Positions 21,367 through 34,539 of a stretch of 64,000 nucleotides of DNA are shown one piece after another. The DNA lies in assembly GCF_958979055.1 (NCBI RefSeq), contig NC_084889.1:7805761-7869760 (forward strand). Reading direction: 5' to 3'. The DNA comes from Alnus glutinosa (lineage: Eukaryota > Streptophyta > Magnoliopsida > Fagales > Betulaceae). A program made the translations under genes and the position numbers. Each line of letters opens with the position of its first letter. The first letter of the stretch is position 1. The notes beneath the pieces are model-generated. The model ran no database searches, had not been told where the DNA came from, and saw only the letters and a program-made list of their open reading frames with translations.

Positions 21367-22855
21367 TGTGTGTTTATATATATTTGTATGAAGTGTTATG
21401 TCTACGAGCCTGTTAATGGATATGGAATTACGTTAGATCTTATCGAAAAAGAATTACGTTAGATCTTTGCTTGTTTAAGAATGAAGCCTCAAAGGTGGAA
21501 TTTTGTGGGCTTGAGCTCGGTTTGTTGCTAAATAAACGAAAATAAGCAAGCTTTTTTCCAAGCCGAGTGTGAGTTGTTTATGAACAACTTGGTTTATTTG
21601 CAGCTCTGTACACCACTAATTAAGTTGGCATGTCTAGATGCCTTAATGAAACCTATTCATCTTATATAAAGGATTTTGGTTTTGTGAAACTAATCTGTTT
21701 TCAAACATCTAGTAGGACCTTGTTTAGCTTGGGTGGTTCAGGTTAGATTTTGCAATTTGTATTTTGAAACGCCATATGCGATGAATGACATTGTGTCTCC
21801 ATGTAAATAACTGCCTTGATGATCTGCAAACTTGCTTGGTGGAAACTGGAAATATTAGCACAAAGTTTCTGAAGCCACTTCAAGGAGAATGTAAAGAAGC
21901 TTGTCCATCTGCTGTACCTTATGATGTAGGACAGATTTAGAGGATCTATCTACTTGTGCTTTGGTGCATTTAGGTTGAGGGTTTGGAAATATAAGGATGT
22001 ATAGGGTTTATGGTTTGAGTGCGATTTGGAAAAGACTGGATTTAAATCGGTGAAAAGGGGGCTAAAATAAAGAAAATAGGTTGCAAGAATTCTGGGCAGT
22101 AGTAAAAATAGGCATGTTAGGGTTTCTTTCTTTGGTATTAATTGGTGGCTAAAGGCCATGGTATATATGTTGGATTCTGGGTTTTGATATGGTTAAGAAG
22201 AGGGTCTGTTTTGGGGTTGCAAAAGAGGTGAGAAGAAGCTGAGATTGAATTTATCCAGAGGCTGTGAACAGTCCCCACAAAAGAAAAAGAACAATAAGAA
22301 GCACTCTTGGCAAACAGACCTTCCACTAAGCAAAACTCTCAATTTTTCTATTAATCAACTCTTATCATTTTTAATACAAGGGCACACTTGTATAGACTCT
22401 AGATGTAGTTTCTCATAGTGAACAAACTCCTTATCGGATTGAACCAAAGCCCATAAACTAAATAAGACTCACCTATTAATAAAATAGACCCATTGCCCAT
22501 AACTATGGCCCATAAGAGTGATGTTACAAGAATTACAAAAAACAGGAACTGAGAAGCGGGAATATTCTCTCTGAATTGGGATAGTTTTGTTCATTTTTAA
22601 AGAAGAGAAATGCTACACTTCCTAAATTTTTTATCCAAAATTTGGTTTCCAAATAATGTGTCACAATCCCATGTGATTTATTATTTTGAAAAATATGTCA
22701 CCATCTCATAGAATTGTGACACATCATTTGGGGACCAAATTTTGGAAGAAAAATTTGGGAACTCTAGGATTTCTATTTAAAGAATATTGGCATGAAAATT
22801 AATAGTACTTTTTTTGAGCTTTTGTTTGACGTTCTTGGAACTTTTGTCTTCTCAG

Positions 22856-25800
22856 GTCATCCCTATCACGCTCAGGGACTTACATGCATGGCAATAAGCC
22901 CCGATTCTACATGTGCCCTTACCGGTTCTAAGGATGGTTCTGTATGCATTGTGAATATAACAACTGGGAGGGTAAGTACATTCGCTGCATTTAATATCCT
23001 AATGTTATATTTTTCTGTAAATCATCGTTGTTTTGGATGAATAAAAGAGGGCTTAAGGGGTGCATCTCGCGCGAGTCAAACCCAGGTTCTACACAGGTTC
23101 ATTTGAGGCCATCTTGCCTTGTTGTGTGAGTATGATAAGTTTGGGATGGTACCTCAAGCCTCACTAAATTGGTCCTTAAGTTGCAAGCTTTGAAATCCTT
23201 CTAAATCCATGGTGAGGCATAATTATATACACAAACATGGGAGCAAATTACCTAATTATGCGGCTCAAAGTAGCTATGAGAAGTTGCTGCAACATTTTAG
23301 AAAATTCTTGTTAGGCAATTTTCAGGCATGCTGGGGATTATGTTTTTGCTTCTAAAAATTTACTATGTTCTAATATGAATTATATGTGCTAATTGAATAC
23401 ATAATCAATATTACAAAGGAGCTCTTCATGTTGGTGTATTCTACATGTGTGCCAATGTAGACTTGTGCACTGGAAGAGTTGATCTCATCTGATTCATCAG
23501 CTATATTGATCTAACACAGCATTTTACCCCAGGGTATCTAATTGTTTAGATGACAGTATGGTTACACATCTGACATGCTGATTGAGATTTTGACACAGCT
23601 CATCTCCTAACTTGAAATATAACAAAAAGAGAAGAAAAAATAGGAGAACCATGGACCTGATTTGCTCAGGTGTGGTTGGATGTAGTATAAATCTCAGTGC
23701 ACCAAGGCAAGAGCTCAAGGTGCAGCTTCAACTGATCAAGGGCGATCTTGTGAAGGCTCCTCAGAGTCACAGTGGTCAAGGATGGTGTAGGTCTGGTCTG
23801 CGACACGCTACTAGGCAAGCAAATTGGACCCATTTGGATTTGAGTGGGATCGCTTGAGATGAGTTGAGATGAAATGGAGTCATTGTTTGACAGTATAGGG
23901 GCTGACGGTGGATGTAATCCTCCTATATATGGTGAATCCTGAGGGAGAGAAGACTAAGTACACGCATTTGGCAGCCCTCAAATTCCTCTCTTATTTTTTC
24001 TTTTGTCTTTTGGTAGTTTAGTTGACCAATTTGATTGGGATTATGGTTTGCTTGAGGTGAGTTTGCCTTTTTTTAAGGTTTTTTTTATTAGGCTAGTCTC
24101 TTTAGTTAGATGGCAGCAAATTAAGTTTGGCAAATGCCGTTAATATGGGCATAGTTAATTGGAATGGCAAGGGCTTTTTAGCAGATCATCTAAGCATACT
24201 AAGTAAGCTATAAGTAGGATGAGATATCAGAGCAAGAAAAACTGAGATCCCATTTAGATTTGATTGGGTTTAGCAAAAGGATTTTACATTCCAAAGCTAT
24301 TGACTCAAACAAAGCTTTTGAGAAGAAATTCCAACATTGGATCAATGGATCATGGAAAAGATGGTGCTTAATCGCGCTCTCTTAGGTAAATGGTTGTGGC
24401 GCTATGGGCTTGAGAGAGAGGCTTGGTGGAGAATAGTAGTGTACTCTAAATATGACAGTTTATGGGGAGGGTGGTGTTCTCTTAAGCCTACAAGAGCCTT
24501 TGGGTTGGGGTTGTGAAAGAATATCAGGAAATGGAGGGAAAAGTTTTCTAGCTTTACTAGATTTGAGGTGGGGGATGGTTCTAGAATCAGCTTTTGGCAT
24601 GACTAGTGGTGTGGGGAAGCGACGCAAAAAATGTTGCTTTTCTAGTTTTATATGATCCGCCTTTATTGCGGCTAATTTGGAGTTTTTGGGTGGCTCCAAC
24701 CAGTAGAATGTGAGCTTTGCTAGAGCGACGCATGATTGAGAGGTAGATGTCTTTGCTTCTTTTCTCCAAGTGTTGCGTTCAGTTATAGTGAGAAGAGGAT
24801 GTAAAGATCAGCTATGGTGGGCTCCATCCAAAAGAAGATTGTTCAAGGTCAAATCCTTCTATAGCTCTCTGGCTTTTCTTGTAGGTAGCCGCTTCACCTA
24901 GAGGAGTGTATAGTGGACTCAGGCTCCTTTGAGATCGGTTTTTTTTGCCTGGTCGGCAACTCTAGGTAAGATCCTCATGTTGGATGATCTCAAGAGGCGG
25001 CACATCATCATGATGGACAGATGTTGCATGCGCAAGAGGAATGGGGGGTTTGTGGACTACCTTTTTCTTCATTGTGATGTGGCTTCCGCCATTCGAAGTG
25101 CTTTTTTTAGTTGTTTTGGGATGTCCCGGGTTATGCCTAGACATGTTGTTGATCTGTATGATTGTTGGTGGTCCTCTAGCAAGCCAAAGAGTGCTACAGT
25201 GTGGAAATTGGTGTCTACATGCCTCTTTTGGTGTTTGTAGAGGGAAATGAATGATAAAAACTGAGGACAAGGAGAGGACGCTGGGGGAAATTTTATCCTT
25301 GTTCTACGAAACATTGTATTTATGGACGGCGGCGTGTCTTCTTTGTCGATTAGTTATAGTGACTTCCTTGTTCATTTCGTTCTTTCTAATTAGGTGGTTC
25401 CTTTTATATACTTCTTGTGTACGTAGAGACGCCTTACGCTTTCAATGAGATTAGTTTATTGCTTATAAAAAAAGAAAAGAAAAAAAGAAGATGGAAAACA
25501 AGATTGAAAACAACAAAAAGATAAATTTTTCTGGGCTGAAAAATACTTATGGAATATTTATAGCTTTGGAATTCATATAATTGATAACAAAATGCTGTTT
25601 AGAATGCTAGATTGTAGGCCAATCCAAGCGGAATAGTGGGCCTACTTTGATTTTGGCATGGATGTGCCTCTATCATGAGAGTTTGGCCCAATACTAAATC
25701 TCTGATGTAGGAGTACAAAAATAATAATTGTGATTATGACAATGTGATGTCTATGTACCCATACCCAAAGTTTTGGTCGAATCCATTCTAGATCTTGAAC

Positions 25801-28800
25801 ATCAAGAAAGAAAGACCCCTAGATACTTACCTGCACCCAATACCCATACCAAAGCTCAAGCAACATAGTTCGTCATTGAAGGGCAAGATGCTTTTAGATT
25901 TATGTGGTTCCTGATTGTGGAATATTAGACTGCATTTTATTGATGGCTAATGAAATCCTAAGGATTGGAAGTTCTAAACACTTGGACATAAAAGGTGTCC
26001 ACACCTAGGTCAGACAAAAATGTTAAATGATGGTGATTTTCAGGGGTGGCATCTATTGTAAGAAGACACTGGGTCTATTAATTGGCTTTCCCTCACATGC
26101 AGGATGGTGTTTGATGAGAATAATGATGCTGTACTGCTATTATAGTGTTCATTATTAGTTGGTATTATGCCTGTGTCTGATGCTGTACTGCTATTTTAGT
26201 GTTCATTATTAGTTGGTATTGTGCCTGTCTGTGTTTGGAATTCATACCATCAAGAGACATGGTCCATGTGGGGGGCATGTTACTGGATGGTCAAGGATGT
26301 TTCTCTTGGTGTCTGCCACTGAATCCTTGCCCTTGTGATAATGCTGGCTACATATGTTTCTGGAGCCTCTAGCCTCCCTTCTCCAGTCAGATTTGATTGA
26401 GGGTTAAGGACTGCTTGTGTTATTTTTCAATGCTAGAGCTGAGAGCTACCCAGGGTTCTTTAGGACTCACCTTCTTTTTGGCTATACTCTATAGTATTCA
26501 ACTCCTTTTTGGCTGTCTTCGTGGAGCCAAATAAGCTTGCATGGGGTGCGCCTTTGTGCCCATGTATCATGGTGAACTTGGAGTCTGGCTTGCCAGGGCC
26601 CCTAGGTGTTATAGCATGTTTAAAATTGATTTTTTTTAATGCTAGTCTTACGTTTGTTTGTTTTTTCACTTCTTCAGTTCAGCTAGGTTGATTGTGCCTC
26701 CTATTCACATTTTAGTGTCCATTTTGATGGTATTTTAGTTGATGTGTATATATATATAAATATATTTTGTTTATTTATTTATTTATTTTTTAAGTATATT
26801 TCAGTTGATAATTGATACATTATGTCTGCATGTCTATATCTTTTCTTGTTTAATGTGATCAAAGTATATGGTGGATGTGGTTATATCTAATCTAAATGCA
26901 ACCCTTTAATAGACTTGCGTGTTGCTACCAACAGGTTGTTAGCAAACTGGATTCTCACTCAGATTCAATTGAATGTATTGTTTTTGCACCAAGCCAAGGA
27001 CCAAGGTAAGCTAATCTCTCTCTTCATCTGTAAGTAGGTTCTATTAACTGCCAATTGTAAAAGAATATTTGCACTAAGAGAGCTTTTAAGATTTAGTGCA
27101 TATCTGAAATGAAAGACATAGGACAGGATGTTTGACACCAAAACTGGAGCAGCATCTTTATTCAGCATGAAACTTAAAGAAAAGGAGGGTATGTAGTAAA
27201 GATTTTGGGAAGAAGATTTGGGTGCTATAATTTTTTGTTTTCTTTTTTACAAGTAATTGAAATATCATTAAAAGCAAAAGGCGCTCGCAGGTACACATGA
27301 AGTTTACAAGGAAACCACCTAGCTAGTAGGAGGGAAAAGAACAAGGAACTGGCAACAAGTAGGATTTTCATTGTTTTAAGGGGCCAGAATAGTGCTTAGT
27401 AAAATATAGTTGATAAAGAGTAAAAATGAAGAGAAAGAAGAAAATAGAAGAAACCTAGGCATCAAACCTAGATAGGTAGGCATTACTGGTAAGAACAGAT
27501 GCATATGCATCCTGACATGACACCAATAAATCATGAAGCAGTCAATTTTTTTCTTTCATTCATTTATTTGCGTGAGAAATTATTGTGTCATTAGTTAAAT
27601 AGGTTCCTATCAACCAAACTTGGGTTGGACCAAGTTGGCCCAAGTCAACATACTGGGACCAAAAAGTGAACCTAAAAGACCCACTAAACTGGTCCAACCT
27701 GACACATAAGACCACAAAACAAAAGGCAGAAGCCAACTAAGTGCTAAGACTCCAGACTAATATTGTCATGTGAGCTCCGGAGCTCATCAAGCTTCCAAGT
27801 GGCGTGCTTATTCACTTTGATACCCCATTGCATTCTGAATCGGACTGCATCTGAGAAACAAATCAGTAGATAAGGGTAGGCAGGATAAAACAGCACCATT
27901 AAGTTTTATCCCTGAAAATATAAACAAGTATTATTTGGTTGGAAAAGGAGGGGAAATAAAGTAGTTTAAAATATAATTAATTTGGATTGATATTATCGGA
28001 TGTCTACATGCCTATCATTCTTTGATTTGGTTGATCACCAGTTAATTTATTGCTTGAGAGTTATGGTCCTTTGTTTTTTTGGGGGGTTTAATGGGGTGTT
28101 GTTGCCCCAGAAAGTGGTGAGGTTTATTTCACTTGGAAAGGTATTTTTGCCTTTTTGGTAGGCATAGAAACAGTTTTAATTGGAAAGCAGCCCCCCTTTG
28201 CCTTACGTGGACAATATGGAGAGAGGAGAACAATCACACGTTTGATGGCTTTTGAGTTGTCTATCAAATTGAGAGGTCTCCTGGGGGTTCCTGTAGGAGA
28301 CATTTGTTCATCAAATCAATGCACTCAATCCCTTGAGTTGTGTCTGTCTTCTTGATGTCAGCGTGTGAATTGCTTAAGTGGCTCTGCTATATGTTTCACT
28401 CTCTGGACCTTGCATTATTTTAGTTCTATGTAAACTTTCTGAACTGAATAGCCCAAGTATTGATTGTTCTGAATGGGTTGAAGAATACTCATTGCAAGAC
28501 TGCTATGACCAAATAAGAACTAAAAGATTATGTAACTATGAAGAGATAAAAGTCATAAGATCTTGTAATTTCCTTTTTGCAGTTCCTCTTCTCCCAAAAT
28601 GACAGCCTTATTGAAGAAAAACATAAGATCATAAGATCTTTTACAATTTTCATTTTGGTTGGAGAAATATGTAATTGATATGACTTTCTATTGATGTTGT
28701 CTATTGGTAACACTTTTATGACTCAAAATTGTGCATGCCAGCTCCAACTGGGCCGCACAGGAGGCATGGACAAGAAGCTTGTAGTCTGGGATCTGCAGCA

Positions 28801-29270
28801 CTCAATGCCTCGTAGCACATGCGAGCATGAGGTTTGTCAGAAATTTTATGGTTGCATAAAATTAGTGCTCTATATATCTTAATTAATTTCCAGTTATAAT
28901 GTGCCTGCCTCCAGTCATCTGTGTTTGGTGGACTAAACTCTGTAATTAAGATTTCTATAACCAATCTAACAGGGGGCTTTCTACCTTGTGACAGGATGGA
29001 GTGACATGCTTGACATGGCTTGGTGCATCTAATTACCTGGCAACAGGTTGTATTGATGGGAAGGTACGAGTATGGGATGGTCGCTCCGGTGATTGTATAA
29101 GGACCTTCAGCGGCCATGACGGTGCGATTCAATCTCTATCTGTATCTGCTAACTGCGATTTCCTTGTTTCAGTTTCAATTGATGAAACTGCCAGAGTTTT
29201 TGAGATTGCAGAGTTTCTGTTAACAAATAAGCTTTCTATCCTTGAAGTATCTGAGGTCTTCCTGGGGTAG
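22856..29270 (+). pseudogene. AAMP exons 8-11 duplicate, broken
   Basis: Exon equivalents: 22856-22971, 26935-27005, 28742-28831 and 28995-29270. Splice sites are kept. Exon 10 is 90 nt rather than 91: GCAACAGG of the parent reads GCACAGG near 28755-28760, shifting the frame so that a TAG follows within about ten codons. In exon 11 the parental TAA reads TTA (29220-29222) and the frame runs 16 codons further to TAG. Exon 9 also has a Gly-to-Val change (ATTGGT to ATTGTT). With no start, no first three blades and a frameshift it cannot make the WD40 protein. Confidence 0.93.
23620..25495 (+). mobile_element. LINE, second copy made by segmental duplication
   Basis: Same degraded L1-type fragment as 8650-10530, carried along by the duplication rather than inserted anew. 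The zinc-binding motif reads MDRCCMRKRNGGFVDYLFLH at 25014-25073, so one Cys of the CxxC pair is Arg here. Confidence 0.75.
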
Positions 29271-30838
29271 CCAAGCTTTTAATTTACAAAGGAAACAAGT
29301 TGATCATTAACAATATATGCTTCGTGACCAAATTCGTCACATGGTATTATATTCGGGCTCTTACAAGTAATATTCTTTGTAAAATTTTTCTTCATTTATC
29401 TTCGGTTCCTTTGTATGTTGCTGTTAACAAATACAGAATTAGAGCCCTGTGTCTCTTTAAACACCTGATTTATACACAAAATTTGGTCACAAAAAAATTA
29501 GAAAATGAACCTTAACACACGGTTGATGAACATTTCAAGTGAGTAAAGAAGAAAACAAGAGGAGAAAAGGAAAGAAGAGAAAAGAATAGCAAGAAATCTA
29601 TATTATTTCCTTTGGGTGTGTTTTTTTTCCCCCAAGCAACAAGAGGGAAAGGGAAAGGGTAGATTAAAACAAAACAAAGAAGAAAAAAAAGGGTTGAGGC
29701 AACCCTACGATAAGCCCTAATACAATCATATCAGTGCAAGAAAACATATAAATAAAAGAAAATGTGCCAAATAAATAACACGTCTTATAGTTTTTTGGCA
29801 CAAACGCCAAGAAAGATGGCTGCTAGTTAAGGCAGTTTGTAATGTTGAACTAAAGATGACATAAAAATGAGTACGAACCTCAAAAGGTCCCTCAACCTTT
29901 CTTGTACCACAGACGGCATTCTCAAGAAGCATAAGAACGGGCACGAATTTTAAAAGATCCTTCAACCTTTCTCATATCAAAGATGACATTTTTAAGAAGT
30001 ACAAGAAGGGGCATGAACCTCATAAAGTCCCTCAACCCTTTCTCTGGTTAGCTTAGAGAAAGTGTTGATATAGTTTTTTGTGCATTTCCCTTCTTTTCTT
30101 CTTAGACTTCACACAAAAATTTCTAACTCAATCTTCATGGCCAAAAGATTGCTCAATTGTTTAGCCTAATTATAAAATTTAGCCTACTGATTGACCTTCT
30201 AATAAGTGTCGGAGAAGAGAGGAACTCCTCCCTTATATTTTTTTTTTTCCCTTATATTTTGTTTTTGTTTTCGTAGTTGGATCTACTACCCATCTGCCTC
30301 CACTTTTTCCCATACGTCACTCCATCACCTTGGCTGACGTATGCACCACCCATCATGTATGTAACCCACATACTGTCACTTTTTTGTCTTTTTCTTTTTT
30401 TAATTTTTTTTGGCGGCTGATTCTCTCGCCTTCACTTTCTCCTTCAGCCGATTCCCCTTCTTTTACCTATGGAGACAGCCAAATCCAATTTTGATGTCCC
30501 CTAAGCATCATCAACAGAGTACCTCCCTTGCTGAACATCGCAATGGAGCTCATTTTCAGTAGTTTCGGTGCAGTTGTTATCGTACTATCTTCCCTTTTGT
30601 GACTACCAAGATCTCTTACCATAAAGTTTCTCTAAACAGCCTATCCACGAGACTATCTCAAAATTTGCAACTTCTAACAGTCCCTTTCTTGTGCCAAGAA
30701 GCCATTGGGTTGAGCCATTTATTTAGCCTATTCTTAATTTTATTATTATTATTATTTATTACACTGTAATGTCTATTCTATGGCCTTTGTTGGAGTGCTC
30801 CACTCCCTCTTTCTGATTTTTTTTTATTTTTTTTTATT

Positions 30839-31906
30839 TTTTTTTTATTTTTTTTTTAAAAAAAAAAAAAAAATCTAAAAAGTGCAAGATGCACACATCA
30901 CGGATAGTACCTGAAATACAGACTAATGGGTTTTTAGGCCCAAAATGATTAATTTGCCTACATAAACTTTAAAAGAAAAAAAAAAAAATCAAAGAGAAAA
31001 AAAAGAGTGAAAATCTCAGACAGAGTGAACAGTTTCAACTAAATCGTTTCAAATATCTTTTAGACTAAAGGCGTGCTAATTAAACCAAGATATAAGCAAA
31101 AGATTTTACTGATGCACAAAAGCATGTTAAACTTGAAGGATACAGCCATACAGGAGAGGCGACCAATAAAAGAATCAAACTCGCATGAAGTATACCTCAA
31201 TAAAACATGCTAGTGTAAAGGCAAATTCTTGACAATGATCCAAATTCCATTCAAAGTAACCTCAAGAAAAATACGACTTGAGAAATCCTAATCAAGTAAG
31301 CGAACCTTGCAATGAGTATCAAGCATTAAAATCCCATTTGACGAAATAATTCTACCTTTAAAAAAATTGGTTATATTGGTCAAAGAATGTTAAATCTGAC
31401 CCAGGAGAAAAGCTAAATGACTTGTGTTTTACCCTGCATCAACCCAGGAAAAAAGAAAAAAATTAAAGTACTAAAATTTCTGGTTGCATCTTACTATGAA
31501 AAGCTCCAAAGATGCATGCCCCTAAAACATTCGTAGCTATCATCTGGTTTTTCGTACAAATTTGTAGTTGGCAACTATGATTACTAAAGTATAAATTCCA
31601 TTGATTCAAACCCAATGGGTCTCGACTACCATTACTTTGGAGTAAAATGCTGAACAGAATTGGTTTAACATATAAAATAAGAGTGAAACAGTTACCAGGA
31701 TTTGTATATCACCATATTGGGTGACGTTTGAAACTAAATAATATCTCTAACTGTAAGTATACACGCTGAATACAGATAGCAACATGACCTGCACATAAAA
31801 AATTCAAAAATAACAGAAACCAAGAAGTATATTAAAGAAGAAAAACATAAACAAAAGTCAATCTCTATGAATACCAAATTCATTTTGAGCTTGATTCATT
31901 TATTCA
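30839..31906. other. Intergenic, mTERF 3' side
   Basis: T-rich and A-rich tracts at about 30820-30875 close the duplicated block. The rest is AT-rich sequence with no gene recognised. The mTERF 3' UTR should lie in the last few hundred bases. Confidence 0.5.
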
Positions 31907-33439
31907 TTAAAGACAAACAGTACGTCTGTAAAGTACTTCATCATCACTCTCATCTTCCTCATCTGACACAATCTCACTCCCTGGTAGCTCCAACTTTCCA
32001 CCCACACAGAATGTTGGGCCTACACCCTCTGTTTCAATATAATCACCCTGCAATCTTTCTTCGAATCTCTGGTCACTACAGTTGAGGAACCAGTTCAAGG
32101 AACACCTGATCCCCCTGCTCTTTAACCTCTGGAACCTGGGTTTAATCCTGGACTCCAAGCTATAAGTAAAATATTCTGGGAATTCCACGAGTTCTTTTAT
32201 AGGTCTCCCCATCTCAGTCTTAAAAAAGTAATAACTGTTCTTCATTAGCTCAACCCGCAATGCAATTAATTGGGGACATTTGACAACCATCTTGGCCACA
32301 TCCTCAGAGGGTATCAACCGTCCTAAGAGGAACTCAACAGGTTTCATAATCACATGTTGGTGAAGGCTAACTATCTGTGGCATTTTCTCTATCACTCGTG
32401 CAAACCCTTCAGGATCAATCTTGAGCTTCAAATTGAAAAAGTACTGCTGCGAAGACAACTTTGCTTTCAGAGGCAGGCCAAGAATTTGGGGGAATTGAGC
32501 AATAACCGAAGCAAGTGCTTCCCTCCTAATCCCAAAACTAAGCAAACATTCCACATTTGGTTTAACAGTCTCTTCAAGATCACACCCAAGTAGATAAGCC
32601 CGCTTCTCCAACATCCTAGCCAAAATCTTCTTCGGCAAACCCAAAGACACCAAATAATCTACAAGTGGTTTAATCATAGTCCCAACTCTCATCCCCAAAA
32701 GATAAGGATATTGCGTGACCATCGGACCGATATCTCTAGGACTAACGCCAATACTAACTAAATACGCAACCGAAGTGCTCATGGTCCCCTCGAGCTTAAA
32801 CCCGAGAAGCTCAGGATATTTCTGCAACACATACCCAATATCCAGCTTCTCCACATCAAGCCCACGAAGGAACTTGACAACCGGCGCGAGCTCAACAACC
32901 ACGCTTGCGTGCAACACTTGCGGGTAATTCTTAACAAACTCTCCTAATTTCGACCTCTGAATCCCAATTTTCTCCAAGTAACCCAACACAGGGATAATGT
33001 TCTTGCGCACACTACATCCTAGCATCAACGGGTACTCATTAATATCATCAATGGTCAAGCCTAGCTTCTGTAGGAACTCGACGCGCTCCCTCATGACCTC
33101 GACGGTCGAGGGAAGCTCGAGGTTTTCCAGTTCGTCAGGAACTATGCCTAAAGTCTTCAAGTAATCGCAAATGATTACACGGGAAACGAGCTTTTCCTTT
33201 CGGCCCTGGACCACACCCCAGGTGACAGAAGGCATTTCGTACTCGGGGAATTTGGAGGAGGATTGGGTCGAAAACGAGACAAACTGTAAAACCCTTGAAG
33301 GGTTTAGGGTTTGGAGCTTTGAGGGACATGGGTTTTGGTGGGGTCGGGCTGGTGTTGGGGTTTGAGCGAGTTTGTGAGGGATTTGTGCTGGGTTTGGGAA
33401 GGCTTTGATGGGTTTTGTTCTTCTGAGGAGTGAGGTCAT
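31907..33439 (-). CDS. Organellar mTERF-family protein, intronless
   Basis: From the ATG at 33439 the frame gives 510 residues. It stays open upstream to an ATG at 33526 (539 residues), but that extension is encoded by a GT microsatellite (DTDHTHTH), so the later start is preferred. An N-terminus rich in Arg/Ser/Pro (MTSLLRRTKPIKAFPNP) fits organelle targeting. From about residue 120 there are repeated mTERF motifs of about 31-36 residues such as YPQVLHASV, YPELLGFKL and YPYLLGMRV. The end is acidic (VSDEEDESDDEVLYRRTVCL). mTERF proteins are helical-repeat nucleic-acid binders for mitochondrial or plastid gene expression. The nearest Arabidopsis relative I recall is At2g44020, not BSM/RUG2; the target organelle is not decided by sequence. 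Confidence 0.9.
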   Translation of the reverse strand: MTSLLRRTKPIKAFPNPAQIPHKLAQTPTPARPHQNPCPSKLQTLNPSRVLQFVSFSTQSSSKFPEYEMPSVTWGVVQGRKEKLVSRVIICDYLKTLGIVPDELENLELPSTVEVMRERVEFLQKLGLTIDDINEYPLMLGCSVRKNIIPVLGYLEKIGIQRSKLGEFVKNYPQVLHASVVVELAPVVKFLRGLDVEKLDIGYVLQKYPELLGFKLEGTMSTSVAYLVSIGVSPRDIGPMVTQYPYLLGMRVGTMIKPLVDYLVSLGLPKKILARMLEKRAYLLGCDLEETVKPNVECLLSFGIRREALASVIAQFPQILGLPLKAKLSSQQYFFNLKLKIDPEGFARVIEKMPQIVSLHQHVIMKPVEFLLGRLIPSEDVAKMVVKCPQLIALRVELMKNSYYFFKTEMGRPIKELVEFPEYFTYSLESRIKPRFQRLKSRGIRCSLNWFLNCSDQRFEERLQGDYIETEGVGPTFCVGGKLELPGSEIVSDEEDESDDEVLYRRTVCL

Positions 33440-33732
33440 TGCAAGAACAGCTTGGTGTGTGTGTGTATGATCGGTGTCAAGCAAACTGAAAACTGAAGAA
33501 ATGGGAAATAGATTTTGTGTATTCAAATTGAAGGGAATGTTTTGCTTGCCTGAGTCAGAAGGAAAGAAGAGCGCTGTTGAGCTCTGTGGAGACTGGAGAG
33601 GATTGTGCGAGTTGCGAGTGCGAAGGAGAGAGCGGGAGAGGGCGGTGGCGATAGAGGAAGAAGCACCTTTGGGTTGTGTGACTTGTGTCTAGCAATTTCT
33701 TCTACTACTTTTTTTTTTTTTTTTTGAAATAA

Positions 33733-33846
33733 TTTATTTGCCTTTTTTTTTTTTTTTTTTGAAAGAGAGTTATAGGGTTTTCATTAATGTTTATTTGCCT
33801 TTTTTTTTTTTTTTTTTGAAAGAGAGTTATAGGGTTTTCATTAATG
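33733..33846. repeat. 57-base tandem duplication with poly-T core
   Basis: Units 33733-33789 and 33790-33846 are near identical: TTTATTTGCC, then 18-19 T, then GAAAGAGAGTTATAGGG and TTTTCATTAATG. Confidence 0.9.
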
Positions 33847-34155
33847 ACTCATAAAAAATCACCAAGAATGTGTACATAATTCAACCACCGTATAGGTGTA
33901 CACACATCATGAGTCCACAACCAGTTGCTAACAACAAAACCTAGCCAACAGAAAGGTGTCCCTACAACAGCATAAGCAACTTTTACTTGAACTGGGAGAA
34001 GGCCACACGATCTGGGCAGAAAACCAATGACTAGGTTGATCGAGCGCAGAGCAAACTGGGGAAGAAAACTCTCAGACCATCATAGGCAGTTGCTACGAAG
34101 AAACCCAAGCCAAACAGAAGGGTGCCTCTGCAGAAGCACTCACGATGAATTCTAT
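33750..34155 (-). mobile_element. Probable antisense retroposon with poly-A tail
   Basis: On the minus strand this reads as non-coding sequence ending ATGAAAACCCTATAACTC, then TCTTTC and poly-A, like a LINE/SINE 3' end. Inside, two modules of about 60 bases are related: CAGTTGCTAACAACAAAACC near 33920 and CAGTTGCTACGAAGAAACCC near 34087. Family unknown. Confidence 0.45.
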
Positions 34156-34442
34156 ATATTTATTTATTTCTTTCAATTTTAAACAAAATTCACAAAAACT
34201 CATTTAACAAGCTCTTTATAAAGGTTAAACTTAACATTTGTTATTAGTAACAAAGTTAAACTTTGTTTTTTTATAAGGAATTTTATTCTGAGGTTTATTT
34301 TTTCACCATATATATAGCCAGTTATTGGATCATGATACTATGCTATAATTACACCTCTTGTGTCCTTTGCATTTGTGTTCATAACCTCCAAAAAAAAATT
34401 CTTTTTTTTTTTTTTTTAAATAAAGTGATAATATATGATTAG

Positions 34443-34444
<2 letters not shown>

Positions 34445-34538
<94 letters not shown>
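34445..34538. repeat. (AT)n microsatellite, about 90 bases
   Basis: Uninterrupted alternating AT between the mTERF gene and the next minus-strand gene. Confidence 0.97.

Positions 34539-34539
<1 letters not shown>

Larger units (their letters stand above)
21815..30838. repeat. Segmental duplication, copy 2
   Basis: Direct repeat of 6844-15905, including the intron-8 LINE, the intronic tandem duplication and the 3' flank. It begins in the equivalent of intron 7, so it lacks the promoter and exons 1-7. It ends in long T-rich then A-rich tracts near 30820-30873. Confidence 0.93.

Noticed and set aside
19959-22971. Possible SERK-AAMP chimeric transcript on the plus strand
   Set aside because: SERK exon 3 ends in phase 2 whereas AAMP exon 8 needs phase 1, so a direct splice is out of frame, and the SERK start is missing.
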